Source of the DNA: Imbricaverruca yamaguchii
Lineage: Eukaryota; Arthropoda; Thecostraca; Neoverrucidae
DNA length: 64,000 bases
Direction: 5' to 3'
Assembly: GCA_034440575.1 (NCBI GenBank)
Contig: JAOTOL010001503.1
Location: forward strand, 62,001 to 126,000
The position numbers and the translations under genes are program-made. This document shows, one piece after another, positions 11,239 through 24,847 of the stretch. Every line of letters starts with the position of its first letter. The stretch's first letter is position 1. Below the pieces are notes generated by a model. The model was not told the DNA's origin, did not search any database, and saw only the letters and a program-made list of their open reading frames with translations.

Positions 11239-12911
11239 GCCGAGAGCAGGGCTGCCCACGGGACGACCGGTGGAGAAATCAGCTGACAGCGGCGTTAATT
11301 CCGCGGCAAAAAGTGTTTGGCCCTGTATCTGGCGCTATTGGTGAAATTGCTCCTCAAATTCGTGTCTAAATGATCGCACAATGTATATTGTATGCCTTAT
11401 AACACAAAGTCCCAAAATTGTTCTTATTTCTGGCAATGTAGGTGTCCTCATGGACTGCGGGCAGAACAGATGTTTTTTTTTCGCTTATGGGATGAACCAG
11501 GCAATTTCTCTCCCCTCTCAGTTGAGCACTAGGCGCGTCTTCCCGTTTTGCGGTTGGTTACAGCCCGCCTTCTTAATGTACAGCATATAATCTGGTGTCT
11601 GGACCCGCCGGGATACCTGGACTCCATGACGCTTCTCTACCCGATGCTGGCTTTTCCCCGTCTCAACTTGCTCGACCTCGTCGATCGGGCTCGAGTAGAA
11701 TCTTAGTTGGCGCCGCATTGCGGCAGTTGCGGCACGGGGATTGCGGCGGATCCCGCCGGTGAAGTAAGATCTTACCCTTAGGACGAATGACGTAGTTCAA
11801 AGGCCACAAAAAGGATGTTATGTGGTCTACATCTCTTACTTCGATTATTGTTCATAGTTGTAAGTTCATATTTCCTTTGCGAAGGATGACCCTCGTATTC
11901 AGTTTATGCATGAAGATGAGATTCATATGACGGAGGATTTACGCACGAATATATGGAACAAGTTCGCCGTGATTGAGCTCCACTGAAAAATCACAATTGG
12001 ACCCCGCTCTTCGGCTGGTGGAGCTTTTGCTCCACTAGTGGTGGTTGGCGGAGGAAAAATCTCCACTAGGTTTTCCACGGGAACGACGAGTGGAGGTTTG
12101 TGGAGGTTAGTGGAACCATGGGAACAGACCACTAAAGACAACAGGTACTCCAAAGTCCGCAGTTCTAGTATAGGTGGTTTAAACTAGACAAAACCTACGC
12201 CGTGACATTTTATACCAGAAGCGCCTTTTTATTCCAGAACACTGCTGAATTATATTCTTGTTTTGGCCTATACTTATAAATACACTAAATGCTTGGCTTT
12301 CATTTTAGCACTATTACGTCGCTTTTACCACGATTAGTTTCTCCGCCGTTTGTAAAGCATATATATTATTAATTGAATCTTGAAGGTTTCATCTTCTTTT
12401 GCTAGCGTGCTTGTGGCTTTGAACCGAAAGGCACCATCCCCAGAATTAACTTACGTGGCGTGATTGATATTGAGAACCCACACCTCAAACAATTTATGCG
12501 AAGTAAGGCTTTATACCTACAATGTCAACTTGGTCAACATGTCATTGATGCAATCTGGTGATTAATGTTTGCATGTGGGTTGGTCCCCTATCAATTATCA
12601 TATTGCACCTGTGTGCTATATGTAATCATGCCATACTGTGCCATTCACCAACTTGTGTACGATTTGGTGATTGCTTGCCCATTGCATCATGTCTGGGCAG
12701 TAGTGGTAGTAAGATAAGAGGGGGTTTCCAAACACTTAATGCACGCAACAAACTGTTCTACTGCTGATTTTGTATGGCCAAACCAGTAATTATATTGTTT
12801 ACTTAATTTAAAAAAATGAACAAGGTATCTATATTCATATGGTTCTCTTTATGAAAATCCCCTAACCACTCACATAGAGCAACTTTAGAACATATAATTG
12901 TTCTGTAGTGT
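11239..12911. other. No gene recognised
   Basis: No gene seen. A perfect small hairpin GTGGAGC-TTTT-GCTCCAC lies at about 12018-12035, inside a stretch rich in GTGGAGG and CTCCAC words (12000-12125). Confidence 0.5.
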
Positions 12912-15506
12912 TGAATACTAACCCGCGAACACTTCCGAGTCACGAGACTGGACATTGGCGGCGTCGACTCCGCAGTCGAGTCGCTCTGGCTCTCAGTGAC
13001 GGGAGCCGGCCAGCGAACTGCGATCGTCGGCGCCATCTACTGGCCACCCAGCGCATCCGTCACCAGAGGGTTGGGGCTCATAGAGCAGCAGCTCCAGGCG
13101 GCGGTCTCCACAAACAAGCCAGTTGTGGCATTGGGGGACCTAAATATCAATATGGACGCGGACAACTCCAACGCCCGCAGCTTGAAAAACATCTTGAACG
13201 ACCTGAGCGTCAAACAGCTGGTGATGCAGCCAACTCACCTCCTCCCTACACCCTCGCTACTGGACCTCTTCATAACGAACATCACAAACCTCTCCACACC
13301 CGCAATTGTACTCCCGGATCCAACAGCAGATCACCAGCCAATTATCATCAACGCTCAGATCCGCAGACAGCGCCCAACGCGCTCCGCCCCCGTCACCACC
13401 AGGCCGCGGAGACGCGTGGACTGGAATGCTCTCTGTCTGAGCCCATTGACCGCTGATTGGGGGCCACTCTACGAGGCTACCGACGTTGATAGGAAGCTGG
13501 CGGCCCTCATGATGGTTTGGAACGCGGCCATAGATGAGCACTGCCCGCTCATCACCGTGACACGGCGTCATCCGCACTGTCCGTGGCTCCGATATAAAGC
13601 CGAGCTCACGTCAGCCATGGAGGAGCGCGACGCAGCGAGAAGAGAGTGGGAGTCATCCAGAACACCGGAAGCACGACAAACCTATCAACAGAGCCGAAAC
13701 TGTCTGAAAAGTAAACTTATCCAAGCCCACCGCGAGTTCCTGTGTGGTGGCCTGCTGACTGACCGACGGGAGTTTTCGCGCCGTTTGAAAGAGTTTGCAT
13801 TCCGACCGACAGAGGGACCCACCGACAGTGCTGAAGATGTGTTAGCCCGTGCAGACGAGTTAAATTTGCACTGCGCAGAGGTTGGCGCGCGTATAGCGGC
13901 GGAGGTGATGCACGACGATAGCCCCAAGCATGGTCCCCGACCACTCAGAGCGTGCGCGTCGGCGCTGATGCTGCACCCTGCCACTCTACCTGAGCTCTCA
14001 AATGCGATAGGGCGAATGAGTTCATCCAGAGTAGTCGGAGTCGACCGAGTCCCTCTCAACGCAATCAAAAAGTGATTCGCTGTCATCGGCCCACATCTGC
14101 TCCATCTCATCAACTGTTCTATTACCACGCAGACATTCCCCACTGCATGGGAAGTCGCCCGTGTCACGCGAATCTTTAAGTCAGGCGATCGCTCTGATCT
14201 TAGCAATTTTAGACCAATCTCAATTCTGTCTGTACTTTCCAAAATCACGGAAAAGGTCGTCTCCATGCAATTGGTGTCGTACCTGCATGACAATCATGCA
14301 CTCTCGCCTTTAGAGTACGCCTACCGACCGAACCACTGTACGGAGGACGCCATGCTTGATGCTGTCGAGTGGATGCAACAGATGGTAGACAAGGGCCACG
14401 TCGCGTCGCTAACAACGATAGACTTCAGCAAAGCCTTTGACAGCGTCGATCATGGTGTCCTCCTTAACAAGCTCGGATGGTATGACGTGCAATCGATTGA
14501 ATGGTTCCGCAGCTACCTCAGCGACCGGAAGCAGACGGTGAACGGAGGCTCCTCCATCCTTCTCCTGGCTCATGGCGTGGCACAAGGCTCCACCATCAGG
14601 CCAATCCTCTTTCTCATCTTCATCAACGACCTGTCCTCTTTCCTCCCTCATGACCGCCTAATATCCTATGCCGACGATACCCAGTTCCTAGATCATTCTC
14701 TAGCCAACGTCACCGACTTATCCAGCCTCAAGGCACGCGTCGAAGAGTCCATATCTAGTCTACAAAATTGGTTTCAGTCCAACAGACTAAGGATGAACCA
14801 GGACAAAACTCAATTCACCCTCTTTGGCACCAAGGCGTCATTAAAAAAGGCAGTGAACTTCCAGATCACTCTCTCAGATTCCACGATAACTCCACGTCCC
14901 ACCGTTAAAGTCTTAGGTGTTCTCCTCGACCAGCAACTTAGTTGGGATTCTCACATATCCATGGCTGTGCGCAAATGCAATGCCATCATAGCATCCCTAT
15001 GCAAATTTCGCCATCATTTCACCACGGATGTCCTCAAGCTCTTAGTCCAGTTCCACGTTTTTGCTCACATCCTTTATTGTCTATCTATCTGGGGTGGAGC
15101 CGCTCAGTGCCGTCTGCACCGCTTGCAAAAATGCATCAACTTTGCCGCGCGACTAGTCACCGGTGTGCGCCGCAACGAGCACTTGTCCCCTGCACTCGTG
15201 TCATTAGGATGGCTAACGCTTGCAGAGATGGTTCGGGAGCACGATTGCATTCAGGTATACAGAGCCATGTGCATTGGGCAATGCCCGGAAGCTGTACGAA
15301 GAATGTTTACCTGGCGGTCACAAGTATCGCAGAGGGAGACCAGAGCTGGGTCAGTCGGTGAGCTTCATCTCGCAAGATGTCGACTCACGCAGGCCCAGCG
15401 AGGTTTTTCATACCGTGCCGCGGTCGCTTGGAATAGGCTACCACCAGTCACCAGGCAAGCACCGAGTCGCTCTGCATTTAAAAGTGCTTTGGCGCAGAGT
15501 CGCTAG
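12912..15506 (+). pseudogene. LINE ORF2 (endonuclease + RT), nearly intact, 5'-truncated
   Basis: A single reading frame runs from about 12930 to the TAG at 15504-15506, with only one internal stop (TGA, 14073-14075). The endonuclease part shows AIVGAIYWPPS, ALGDLNINMD and LLDLFITNI. After a linker the RT follows: NFRPISILSVLSKITEK, IDFSKAFDSVDHGVL, HGVAQGSTIRPILFLIFIND, the catalytic box SYADDTQF, VKVLGVLLDQQLSWDSHI, and a C-terminal AWNRLPP motif. These are the blocks of CR1/L2-group ORF2. The 5' part of the endonuclease and any ORF1 are missing. One stop in over 2.5 kb means this insertion is much younger than the CR1 copy at 6.6 kb. The first codons could be placed anywhere from 12912 to 12996. 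Confidence 0.85.
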
Positions 15507-18500
15507 TCTTACTATAGATGTGTCTTTGTGCGCTGTATGTTCTTGAAATGTTTCTGTTGCAATGTTCTCTACCAGATGTGCTCACGCAACAATGTCTGGG
15601 TGCAGAACAGCCACCACGTGGAAGCACCCAAATACATGACTCACTGACCATATTCTGAACATGAAAGTGGTTGTGCAGGATTGCTTCACCGTAGTCGTTG
15701 TGGTACCAATTATTGGTAGCCACTAAAGGTACTGGTGCAATTGTAAAAAAAAAATATCAGAGGACACTTCATTGTAGTTTTCTTAAGCTGACTGCTCAGA
15801 AGCCTGAAAATTATAGTAAGGGAAGAGAGGGGTGTCTTTGAACACGTTCCGTTTCCCGAACCTTTGAATGTCTCACACATCATGTTCACCAGATAAATAA
15901 CAAGAAGGCGGTGGCATTCATAAATGACGAACCTTTTTTTGTATGTAGCGAGTGAAGTTCACAGGTGCCATTTTAGGCCTCCAAGAGCTTAAGGCTTAAG
16001 TAAACCATGTTTGAGATTCATCCATGAGTTGTGGGCTGAATGGTGCTGCCCTCTGTTGCGCTGCGAGGTTCGGACGCCTAGCTGTTCGGCTGTTTTGTGA
16101 AACCTTGGATGCGTATAGAGGCGGCTGGGAGAGGTGCCTGCGAGTATTTGTTATTGGCAGCAGAGGTGCTGCTGCCATTTTTTCGTTGCACGCCGTGATT
16201 GTACCAAGGTGTTGTTTTGTTGGCGAGGCCGGCAGTGGAAACTGGGCGTTGGCCGAAGGTGATTGAGGCTTAATACAGTCTGCGGTACTTCGAGTTCTCT
16301 CGAGACAAAGGAACAGGGAACAGAAATCCAGAACAAACCATAAGGAAATTGCTCAATATTTTTGTCTACGATTGCACGGGCATTTGTGTTAGTGGCTACT
16401 AATAGCTTATACCGCAACAGCTACACTGAGTTAATTATGCACAACAGCATTTTGGTGTTCGCGATACAACACACCACGACAAAATAAGACCCTGTTTTGA
16501 AGTTGCTTATTGCAAGTGGTTAGAAGATTTGCATTGCAAGGAACTGTTTGAATATGGATAGCTTGTTCATTTCTGTGTCCAGTAAACACAGTACAATTAC
16601 TGGTTCAACCATACAGAATCAGCAGTAGAGCTATTTGTTTCATGCTGTTTTAAGTGTTCAGAATCCCCCTCTTCCCCTACTTTGCTAGGTCCTTACACAA
16701 AGAATAGGTATAATTATTCGATTAGACTTTCATTTTTTTGGGAGAGAAATGTCCATTGTTTACATATCTACCATTTTTTTATACTCTGAACATGATGCAG
16801 AAAACCTCCAAATGCAGGTGTTTGGGAAACAACTCGTTTGGATACCTCAGCTTCCCCTTCTTACCTAATTGCTGGAGAAGCAAAGCTGGATATTGCTCGT
16901 AACAAAGTGTTGTGTCGGTCCTTATTTTCTGGGTAAATTTGTGCTTTTTAGTTAATATTTGAATTATTGACATGCCTTTCAAATGCAAAGTTGATTAGTG
17001 TTGTTAAGTTGTGACCACTCCGCTGTATTGTGTGAGATATGATTTAAGGATTCATTATTGCAGTTCTGAGTGTTCACAAGTGACATTTTGCACATTTTCA
17101 CCTTGGTAAAGCTAAAATGAGGGTATGATATGTTAGTCGTTTCTTTACCTTCCCCGATTTTTGGATGAATTTGTTGATGAATGCGAAGTTTTTTTTCTCG
17201 TGAAATTTTGGATGCTTGGATGCTTTTGGCAGGCTACGCTTTGCTATGTGAGGTTCTTACAATTGTACCTTCATAAGAAGATCAGCATTTTAGTTCAGGT
17301 AGCCGTTCCATAGAAATTGTAAATGCATGTTTTTGAATGTCATTAAGATGATCTGACCATTTGATCCTAGCACAAATGCATGCTTTTCAGTTGGTAAGCA
17401 AAGTAATACCAAATTTGTGGCTTTCATTTGGGTAATGGATAATGAAGGACAACGTTAAACAGTGTTGGAACAACTGACGTTTGTTGGTGTCATGCATAAC
17501 AATACATTATGTACTCCAGAATTGTGACTAGACTAAATTAAATATTTTGTACTCCAGAAGGGAAAACGAAGAACATCATTGCTTGTTCGAGTTCTACCAC
17601 TGAAAGTCCATACCTGAAAACAACTAGCAGTTTCAGCGATTCCTGCACACCGACCAGTCAATGACAAAATACAACTTGGAAAGGCAGTACAAACTGTACC
17701 GCACATGTTCGTCGGTGTTGCACTAAAAACGTCTCCACACAACTGGCGGCATGTGAGTTGACGCTATATGTGTCAATATAGTCAATAATAAATTCGATAT
17801 CTATTCAATATGTATTCAAAGTTGATTCGATATTTATCAACATTTATTCTTATGCATTATATATTTAGATTAATCAATATTTATTCAATATTTATTTGTA
17901 GATATTTGTGCTGGAATGCTCGCCAAGAAGTACCAGAAATCCCGAGTTGGCAAATCTGTGGGTACTTGGTATCGCCTGAGTAAATACTTGAAGCTTCGTT
18001 TGACCATTAAGGTGCTTTCAATGCGCAATCGAAGGTCATTTTGTTAAAGAGACAACTTTTTTTTAGACACAATGAGCCCGTTCAATGCAAAACGTCACTT
18101 CAAATTTCCTAAGAGCAGCCCCGGAGGAAGCAAGTTCTCCGAGACGATTACACCAAGAAACCAATGTCATTTGTGCACTTCTGCATGACTGTCAAATAAT
18201 TGTTTGGAAATGTGTGGGAACATAAATCATGCGCCTTGAAATATAACTGCATTTGGCGTTCATCAGTGTCAGTGAAGGGTTCGTACTACTTGTTCCAATC
18301 TTACTCCGACCCATCTTCTGTTTGCCGGCCCGGTGATCAGCTGTACTTCTAGCGCTGAGGTAAGCGAATCCGACCAGCTCTATTTAATAGCAACAATAAA
18401 ACCGATTATTAGACGGTTTTACAGCGGCAATTTGCTCTCCCGTCTGGCCAATCTGGATCCTTACAAGTCGATCTTTGCTTCATCTAAGCATTCGGGACAT

Positions 18501-21235
18501 GAACTAAGCAAACATCGAGGAACTTTTGATATCAATAAGAATTGCTTGCAATCAATATTCTCAGCTTTTTCATGCAAAATAATTGTTTCTTGGTGGTGAG
18601 AATAAAACTATTTTACACGAATTGTTTTAGTAAAATTTTCGTTAAACCATTTGATATTCCGAAACCCATATCCCAATAGTCGGCAAACGACATATTAGTC
18701 GGTGCACGAACATCCTACTCGTGGGGTGTGCTGTGAATATTTATTAGGTGTGGGGTGTGAACTGGTCAGGAGTGTCAGGCATGCATTTATGAACTTGGTT
18801 CACATCGATTAGGTATACTTTTGTTATGATTCTCTCTACCATGAAGTTGGCTTATAGCGTTATCCTTCGCTAATTTAACCACAGAGCCAATTTTGAGGTC
18901 TGAGGCGGAGCGGCGTATTATGCGTCGGTGGCGAATGGCGCAAAGGTTGACCGGGGCCATGAATGCATTTAGGGAGCGCTTGAGATCTCGACCACCAATC
19001 TGACGAAAGACGACAACGGAAGTTAGCAATAATTTCAATGAATCGCGGGTGAACTCAGCTCATTAGTTGTGGGACTAGTCCTTCGGAGAAGTGTTTGTTG
19101 AAGGATGATCCCGGTTGTGTGGTTCGCCCAAGACGAGTTTAAGTGCGATGCATCCTGACCTCTGCCAGCAGAAATGTTATTTGTGTACATTCACATTACA
19201 TCATGCCTATTCATCATAAATATTTGTTTGTGAACTTTTGGAATGCATCACCCACCTACACTCAGGCAATATCTATCCCATTTGCATATATATCATGGGT
19301 ATATTTGTGTGAGTACTTTGGCTACTGAGGGCATTTCCCACCAGATGCATTGCTTGGCACAATTGCACCTATTCATGACTTAGCTGACATATTGCTGACC
19401 TAGCAGTTACCTATATGTGTAATGTTTGTATGGTACATACAGCATGAAATGCTAACATTTATTTTTAATTCCATTAAAGCAATGCTACCTGATTATGGAC
19501 AACTCATTCTTTGTGCACCAAACTTTTGGACATGGCTTAGTGTGCCAAGATGTTTATGCATACAAAAATGATAACATTGGTTTTTAGCCCCACTAGAACA
19601 AGGTTAATTGTCAGCAAGTGCATAGCTAATTTTTCGAATCCAGTTAAAAATTTCGTACTTCAGCTTCAAATTTTGAACTCCACTACCAAAAAAAGGGGAA
19701 TCCAACACTGGCTGGTTAGGCTAGATTCAGTTGGAATATGTTTGTAATTTGATATTAGTATTCATTGTTAGGCACCCAAAACCCCAGTTCCCCACACTTT
19801 CCATACTTTTATGGGCTGGGGGATAGCATGTACTGTCATAGTCAAAATAGGTGTTTTTTTCCCAGTGTTTGAAAAATCTTATTTGAATGATATTGATATT
19901 ATTTTCTTGGTGAAGATACTTTTCTAGATATCAGCACATGAACTTGAACTGCTGATTTGCTGCCTCTTCATTTCCCATACAAATGAATATTAGCTTCCTT
20001 CAAATCACATCAGATGATGATGTCAATTGAAGGAATGTTTTAATGTTAAGCGTGGTGGAGGGGGAATGATGTGTCGCCGTATCCATGGCCAGAAGGAAAC
20101 CAACGGACCGTTCGCTGGGAGCCCATCTGCACGTGCCGAGGATGAAGCACGAGAGGCGCTCTGGACTCGCTTCCTAAGCCTTAGCGACCTGACGGTTCCC
20201 ACCGAGGAATTCTTCCAAACGTTCAGAAAGATAGATGCAGCGTTCTATGTTCACCACGCCCAAGAACCCGACAATCTCAGCAGACATCCAAAGGTCATTG
20301 AACATTTCCGCCAGGTGTCGGAATCCAGATTCACTTCCAGTGATTACTTGGAATCCAGATGCTTCGTGTGCTTGCTTCTCCCAATATATGTATTGCGTTG
20401 TGCTTCCTCGATATATCGTTGTTTTAATACGCACTCTGTTGGGCGCCGGAATGTATATTCATTGTCGCAAAATGATGAACGCCGTCGATGCTCCAAAAAT
20501 ATAAATTCACCTCCACCCAGAGTACCCAACCGAGAAACAGTCGGCAATTGGAGAGAGGGCCTTCCTCAATCTTGGCGATCTTGTCTTTATGCTCTCCATG
20601 TTTCATGCTCTCCAGCTTTTTGGTCCTCGTATTAAAGTCTGATCGATAAATAACTTGTGTTACCGTATTTATGTCGTGCTGTACTGAAAAGTGCGTGACG
20701 TTTCAGGTTACACGACAGGAATAATGAAATCATATTTTAAAATGAAAACATTTCCTTTGGTTAAAAATAGAACATATTTATTCAAAAACATGGATGATAT
20801 TACATCGTAATGCTATGCATTACCACGTAACTTTCCATTCCGCCCACAAATTAAGCTGTTATTAAAGTTGTGTCTCACTGGTCTAGCATTGCAATTGCTG
20901 TTGCCACTGCATTATTGCATGCATGACAGAAGTTTGATTCACATGGTGTCAGTGACCCCGCCAATTCATTTCGACTGAGAATGCCGAATAACGGGGTGCG
21001 AACATGGGCAAAGCCACGGTGGAGGATGAACGGAGATAATTCCCCAACCCTGCCAAGCTCCGCGTTAAGCCTCTGGCAATGCATGATAATCGAGCCTAAA
21101 TTGGGCATCCAAAATCAGTCTTTGCGCTTACGGGTGGGTTCCACCAAATTGTTGCAGAATCTAAATCGAGCCTTTATGGTACGAAATGCGTGTTTTTTAT
21201 TATTATTTTGGACCGGCACTCCAGAAAGTTCAGGA
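15507..21235. other. Long stretch without a recognised gene
   Basis: AT-rich, mostly non-coding in appearance. 17770-17910 holds many ATTCAATAT/ATTCGATAT-like words. The longest open frame is 20027-20635 (plus, 202 codons). Its middle part reads TVPTEEFFQTFRKIDAAFY and might be an exon fragment, but I recognise no family. Nothing else is supported. Confidence 0.5.
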
Positions 21236-21685
21236 TTGTCATCAAAATATTTTAGCCAACGTCTGCTCCTGTCAAGGCTGTTCGTCTGCTCCCGGCAGGA
21301 CTGCTCCTTGTCGCAGTCCTGGTGAGTTGTGTCCGCCGGATATCGTGAGGGGAATGGAGCTGAGCTTAGAACTGGCATCGCTCTGACTCCAGCGCCGGTC
21401 AAGTCATTTGACTTTTCGCAGCATGCACAATTGTTGGTTTTGCCACCTTGATAATCGCATGCTATGATCATATGCACACCTCGAGGAGCAAGGACTAATG
21501 TTGGTTGGCGGGTACTGGTGGGAGGGGAAGGGCAACCGTTAATTTTTAGCTCAATATTTCCGACGCACCGCCGTGGGGCTAAAATGATTAAATTCAGATG
21601 GACCTGTCCCTTGTCCCATCCCCGATGTCCCGCCGCCCGTGCCAGGAAGGGACTGGGGCCTGGACACTGCCATAAGCGGTGGACG
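21236..21685 (-). repeat. Interspersed repeat, copy 2
   Basis: Reverse-complement relative of 10690-11112. This copy lacks the 109-bp arms of the 10-kb element, so the shared block is an independent repeat. It contains a perfect 9-bp-stem hairpin, CAGGACTGC...GCAGTCCTG, at about 21297-21322. Confidence 0.75.
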
Positions 21686-22924
21686 TGTTACGTACTTCCT
21701 AGGCCTGGCTGAATAGAAAGTGCCCAACTATAGCACATTTTAATGTGGCCTTGCAGGGTCAACGAGTTAATCAAGGTGAAGTGAGGTCACCTCCAGAAAA
21801 TTTCAACCAACCGTCACGCGCCAATGAGTAGATATCCTAATGACAATTTCAGTGTTTGCTTATTTTTGGAGGAAACAAAACGCCTCAGGGGAATTTCATA
21901 TTTGTTTCGTGTTTGATGACATATTGCCTTTAGTATGTTTTGTTAGGTTAGGCTAGTTTAGGTTTAGGTTGGAAAGGTCTATAAAAAATCACAAATATCT
22001 ATAAAAAATTGGAAACTTATTTTTTAATCAGAAAGTAGCTTATGTTAGGTTAGGTTAGGCTGGCTGGGTTAAGTTATTTAAATTACGAAAATGTTTAGCA
22101 AATATGCTACATTTTTAGAATGTATTGTTTTATCTAGAGGGGTGTTGAACTAGGTTAGGCTAGCTTATTTGGCGTTCTTATATTTTTAAAGTTTGTATAT
22201 ATATGCTACCGAACTCAAATCCCATTAATTGTTTGGTGTTATTTTCTCCCAACCTGAAAAGCAAGCATCTGCACAGAAAATGAGTGGTCCATCATTCTAG
22301 TCACCTTGATAAACATTGCATTTGAAGAATAAATTCCAAGAATACACAAAGCACCTCAAAGCACAAATTTACCGGGAAATCGACATGAGTCCCGCGTCGG
22401 ATTCGTCTCTCCGAATTTCGACAGCAGGAAGCCAACTCGGGGATTCTTGGCACTCTGTCTACACATTATTAAAGCTATGTGAGGGGTTGCGAGACCAAAG
22501 CAGATACTCACAATTGTCACACAGAGACGTCAGTCGCCTGTTCTGCAATGCCTACGGTCGGTCCTAGTGACGATGAGTGGTGCCGTGCCACTGTATTTCC
22601 CCTGCAACAGAGAGCGATTGCGCAGCCTTCCGGCGCAGTGACGTAGCACGGCAGCAGGGGCGGACCGAGTCGCCCGGCCATGAGTCGGTGGTGACCTTGC
22701 ACGTCTCCGAGTCCGGTGTAATCTGTCAGCCGCCACAGTCGGGGTCAGATGTAGGACGTAGGGTGAATGGAAGATTCGTGAGTGGTGCCGCCCCAGCCCT
22801 ACTGTCGGCCAAATAGGTCAGGTCGATCGGCGCTCCTACCAGGATGGGATTGCTAATGGCAGGGAGTATAATCTGACGACAGCTGCCTTGCGATCGGATA
22901 TCGCCAGACAAAGGTCCCCATCGT
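21686..22924. other. No gene recognised; TTAGG-like runs
   Basis: GTTAGGTTAGG-type runs occur at 21949-21970, 22042-22062 and 22150-22165. TTAGG is the common arthropod telomere repeat, and interstitial TTAGGTTAGG words are frequent in arthropod genomes, which mildly supports the organism guess. No gene is seen. Confidence 0.45.
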
Positions 22925-23450
22925 CAGTCTGTGTCAGCCGCACAAACACACCCGCATCAGGAGCAGTCTGTGTCATCCGCACAAACACACCCGCGTCAGG
23001 AGCAGTCTGTGTCATCCGCACAAACACACCCGCATCAGGAGCAGTCTGTGTCATCCGCACAAACACACCCGCGTCAGGAGCAGTCTGTGTCATCCGCACA
23101 AACACACCCGCATCAGGAGCAGTCTGTGTCAGCCGCACAAACACACCCGCGTCAGGAGCAGTCTGTGTCAGCCGCACAAACACACCCGCGTCAGGAGCAG
23201 TCTGTGTCAGCCGCACAAACACACCCGCGTCAGGAGCAGTCTGTGTCATCCGCACAAACACACCCGCGTCAGGAGCAGTCTGTGTCAGCCACACAAGCGC
23301 AGCCACGATGTCAGGAACAATCTGTGTCAGCCACACAAACACCGCCACGACGTCAGGAGCAGTCTGTGTTAGCCACACAAACACCGTCACGATGTCAGGA
23401 GCAGTATGTTTCAGCCGCACAAATTACTTCACGACGGCAGGCCAGCCTGT
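22925..23450. repeat. 39-bp minisatellite, about 13 units
   Basis: Nine near-identical 39-bp units of the type CCGCACAAACACACCCGCGT + CAGGAGCAGTCTGTGTCA are followed by four more divergent 42-bp units. Two sites vary between units in a patterned way (CGCATC/CGCGTC and TCATCC/TCAGCC), which suggests higher-order duplication. Because the unit is a multiple of three and free of stops, three frames are open (two on the plus strand, one on the minus). One encodes a 13-residue repeat around QTHPRQEQSV. I do not call a protein. Confidence 0.9.
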
Positions 23451-24715
23451 TTCAGCCGAGCCAGACGAAATGAGCAGTGGCATTGTGATCAGGTCGTACC
23501 AACATGAAATCACGGCATTGAGATCAGGCCGTGCCAACTAGATAAGAAGTTATGGCATTGCGAGCAGACCGTGTTAGCTATAAAAACGTCACAGCGTCAG
23601 GGGCAAGCTCAACCATATTCGAGTATTGCTGAGTGCATCATGCCAATTCCTGTTTAGGACGGTGCTTCCCGCTGACATTAATGTGTCTCATTTGCTGGAT
23701 TTACAGATTGCTTGATCGCGCACGTCGTTCTGAGTCTGGTATCCTGTGTTCAATGTTACAAAATGCAAACAAAAATACTGGTCACAAAGCATACAGTATC
23801 ACAAACTACACTGAATGTAACTTCATTTACCAACAGCGAGCCTACTCAAGCAGGGGGATTAGTGTATGGATATTTACGCTTCATCGGGCCATTTTTATTC
23901 CGTGTAAAATGGTGGCTCGATAATTTACTTGGCAGTTTCTAGAAAACATTCATCGCGCAAAATACCACTCCTGATTGGACTACCTACCTATCTATAATTT
24001 TGCCAAATATTTTGCTACATAGAAGTTTTATATCTCAGGAGAAAGACCAAATCATAAGGAGCCCAAATCCGTTGAGAAATTTTATCAGGATGGTGTGGAT
24101 TTCTATTTTTATATAATACAGGACCACTCCTGATCGGACTACCTACCTATCTACCCCCTCTCACTGGTAATGCGCTTACTCGGAAGTCACTTTTCAGGCC
24201 GGCCGCCGACAAAGATGAACGTGAATATCTCGTAAGAGTCGTGAGTTCCAACCTCTCAAGGGGCGGAATTACAGAGTTCACCCACGACAAATCGGCGTAA
24301 GAGGTTGGTGTCACTGTTCATAGTAGTCGAATGGGTCATAAAATAACCCTAGATAACCTTACTAACAACGAACTAATCATCCGAGAAGCATAGCCCGGCG
24401 TCATCAGGCACTCGCAATAGCGAACATGAAATCCTCTGACGGTTGGTTCTCCACACGCTGTCGAAGCGTTTTCATTTATTAATCTGCAACTTACGCATAG
24501 CTGCAAATTACATATAATTTACAGTGGCGGCAGCGACGGCACTCATGTCTTTTTTGCAGAGTTGGTTATCGAAACCGTTGGGATGTGGAAGGGTGTGGGT
24601 GTGTTTCGCTTGGTGAAAGGTTGAATCCAGGGTGGACTGTGAATAGCAGCATGTGATAAATATCCATCAATGAAGGGACTTCTATGAAGCAACTGCAGTT
24701 GACAATATTATGATA
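23451..24715. other. No gene recognised
   Basis: Apart from the repeat at 23964-24153 I see no feature here. Confidence 0.5.
23964..24153. repeat. Transposon fragment between 31-bp direct repeats
   Basis: The 31-bp word beginning ACCACTCCTGAT and ending ACCTATCTA occurs at 23964-23994 and 24123-24153 with one difference. Between the copies lies about 128 bp that is almost identical to 26446-26575. Confidence 0.8.
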
Positions 24716-24847
24716 ATTCAATTAAAATTAGGACATCACCACTGAGTGAATCCGTACCGAGTGGTGCCGATGACGATTCGTAATACGGATCGAAAGCGCT
24801 CCAACCAGCATGTTCACATAGTGGTGACGTCCTAATTTTAATTCAAT
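24716..24847. mobile_element. 132-bp foldback MITE
   Basis: Arms 24716-24743 and 24820-24847 are reverse complements at 26 of 28 positions and share CAATTAAAATTAGGAC-like and TCACCACT text. The 76-bp middle has no coding potential. The element is small, symmetrical and non-coding, as expected of a MITE. Confidence 0.75.

Noticed and set aside
20027..20635. 202-codon ORF as a gene
   Set aside because: No recognisable domain, and the second half has ordinary non-coding composition. Kept only as a note.
22925..23450. CRISPR-like array
   Set aside because: The units are contiguous tandem repeats without unique spacers, in a eukaryotic context.
22836..23541. Three overlapping repeat proteins
   Set aside because: A 39-bp stop-free tandem unit opens several frames at once. 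No start context, introns or non-repeat domain supports any of them.
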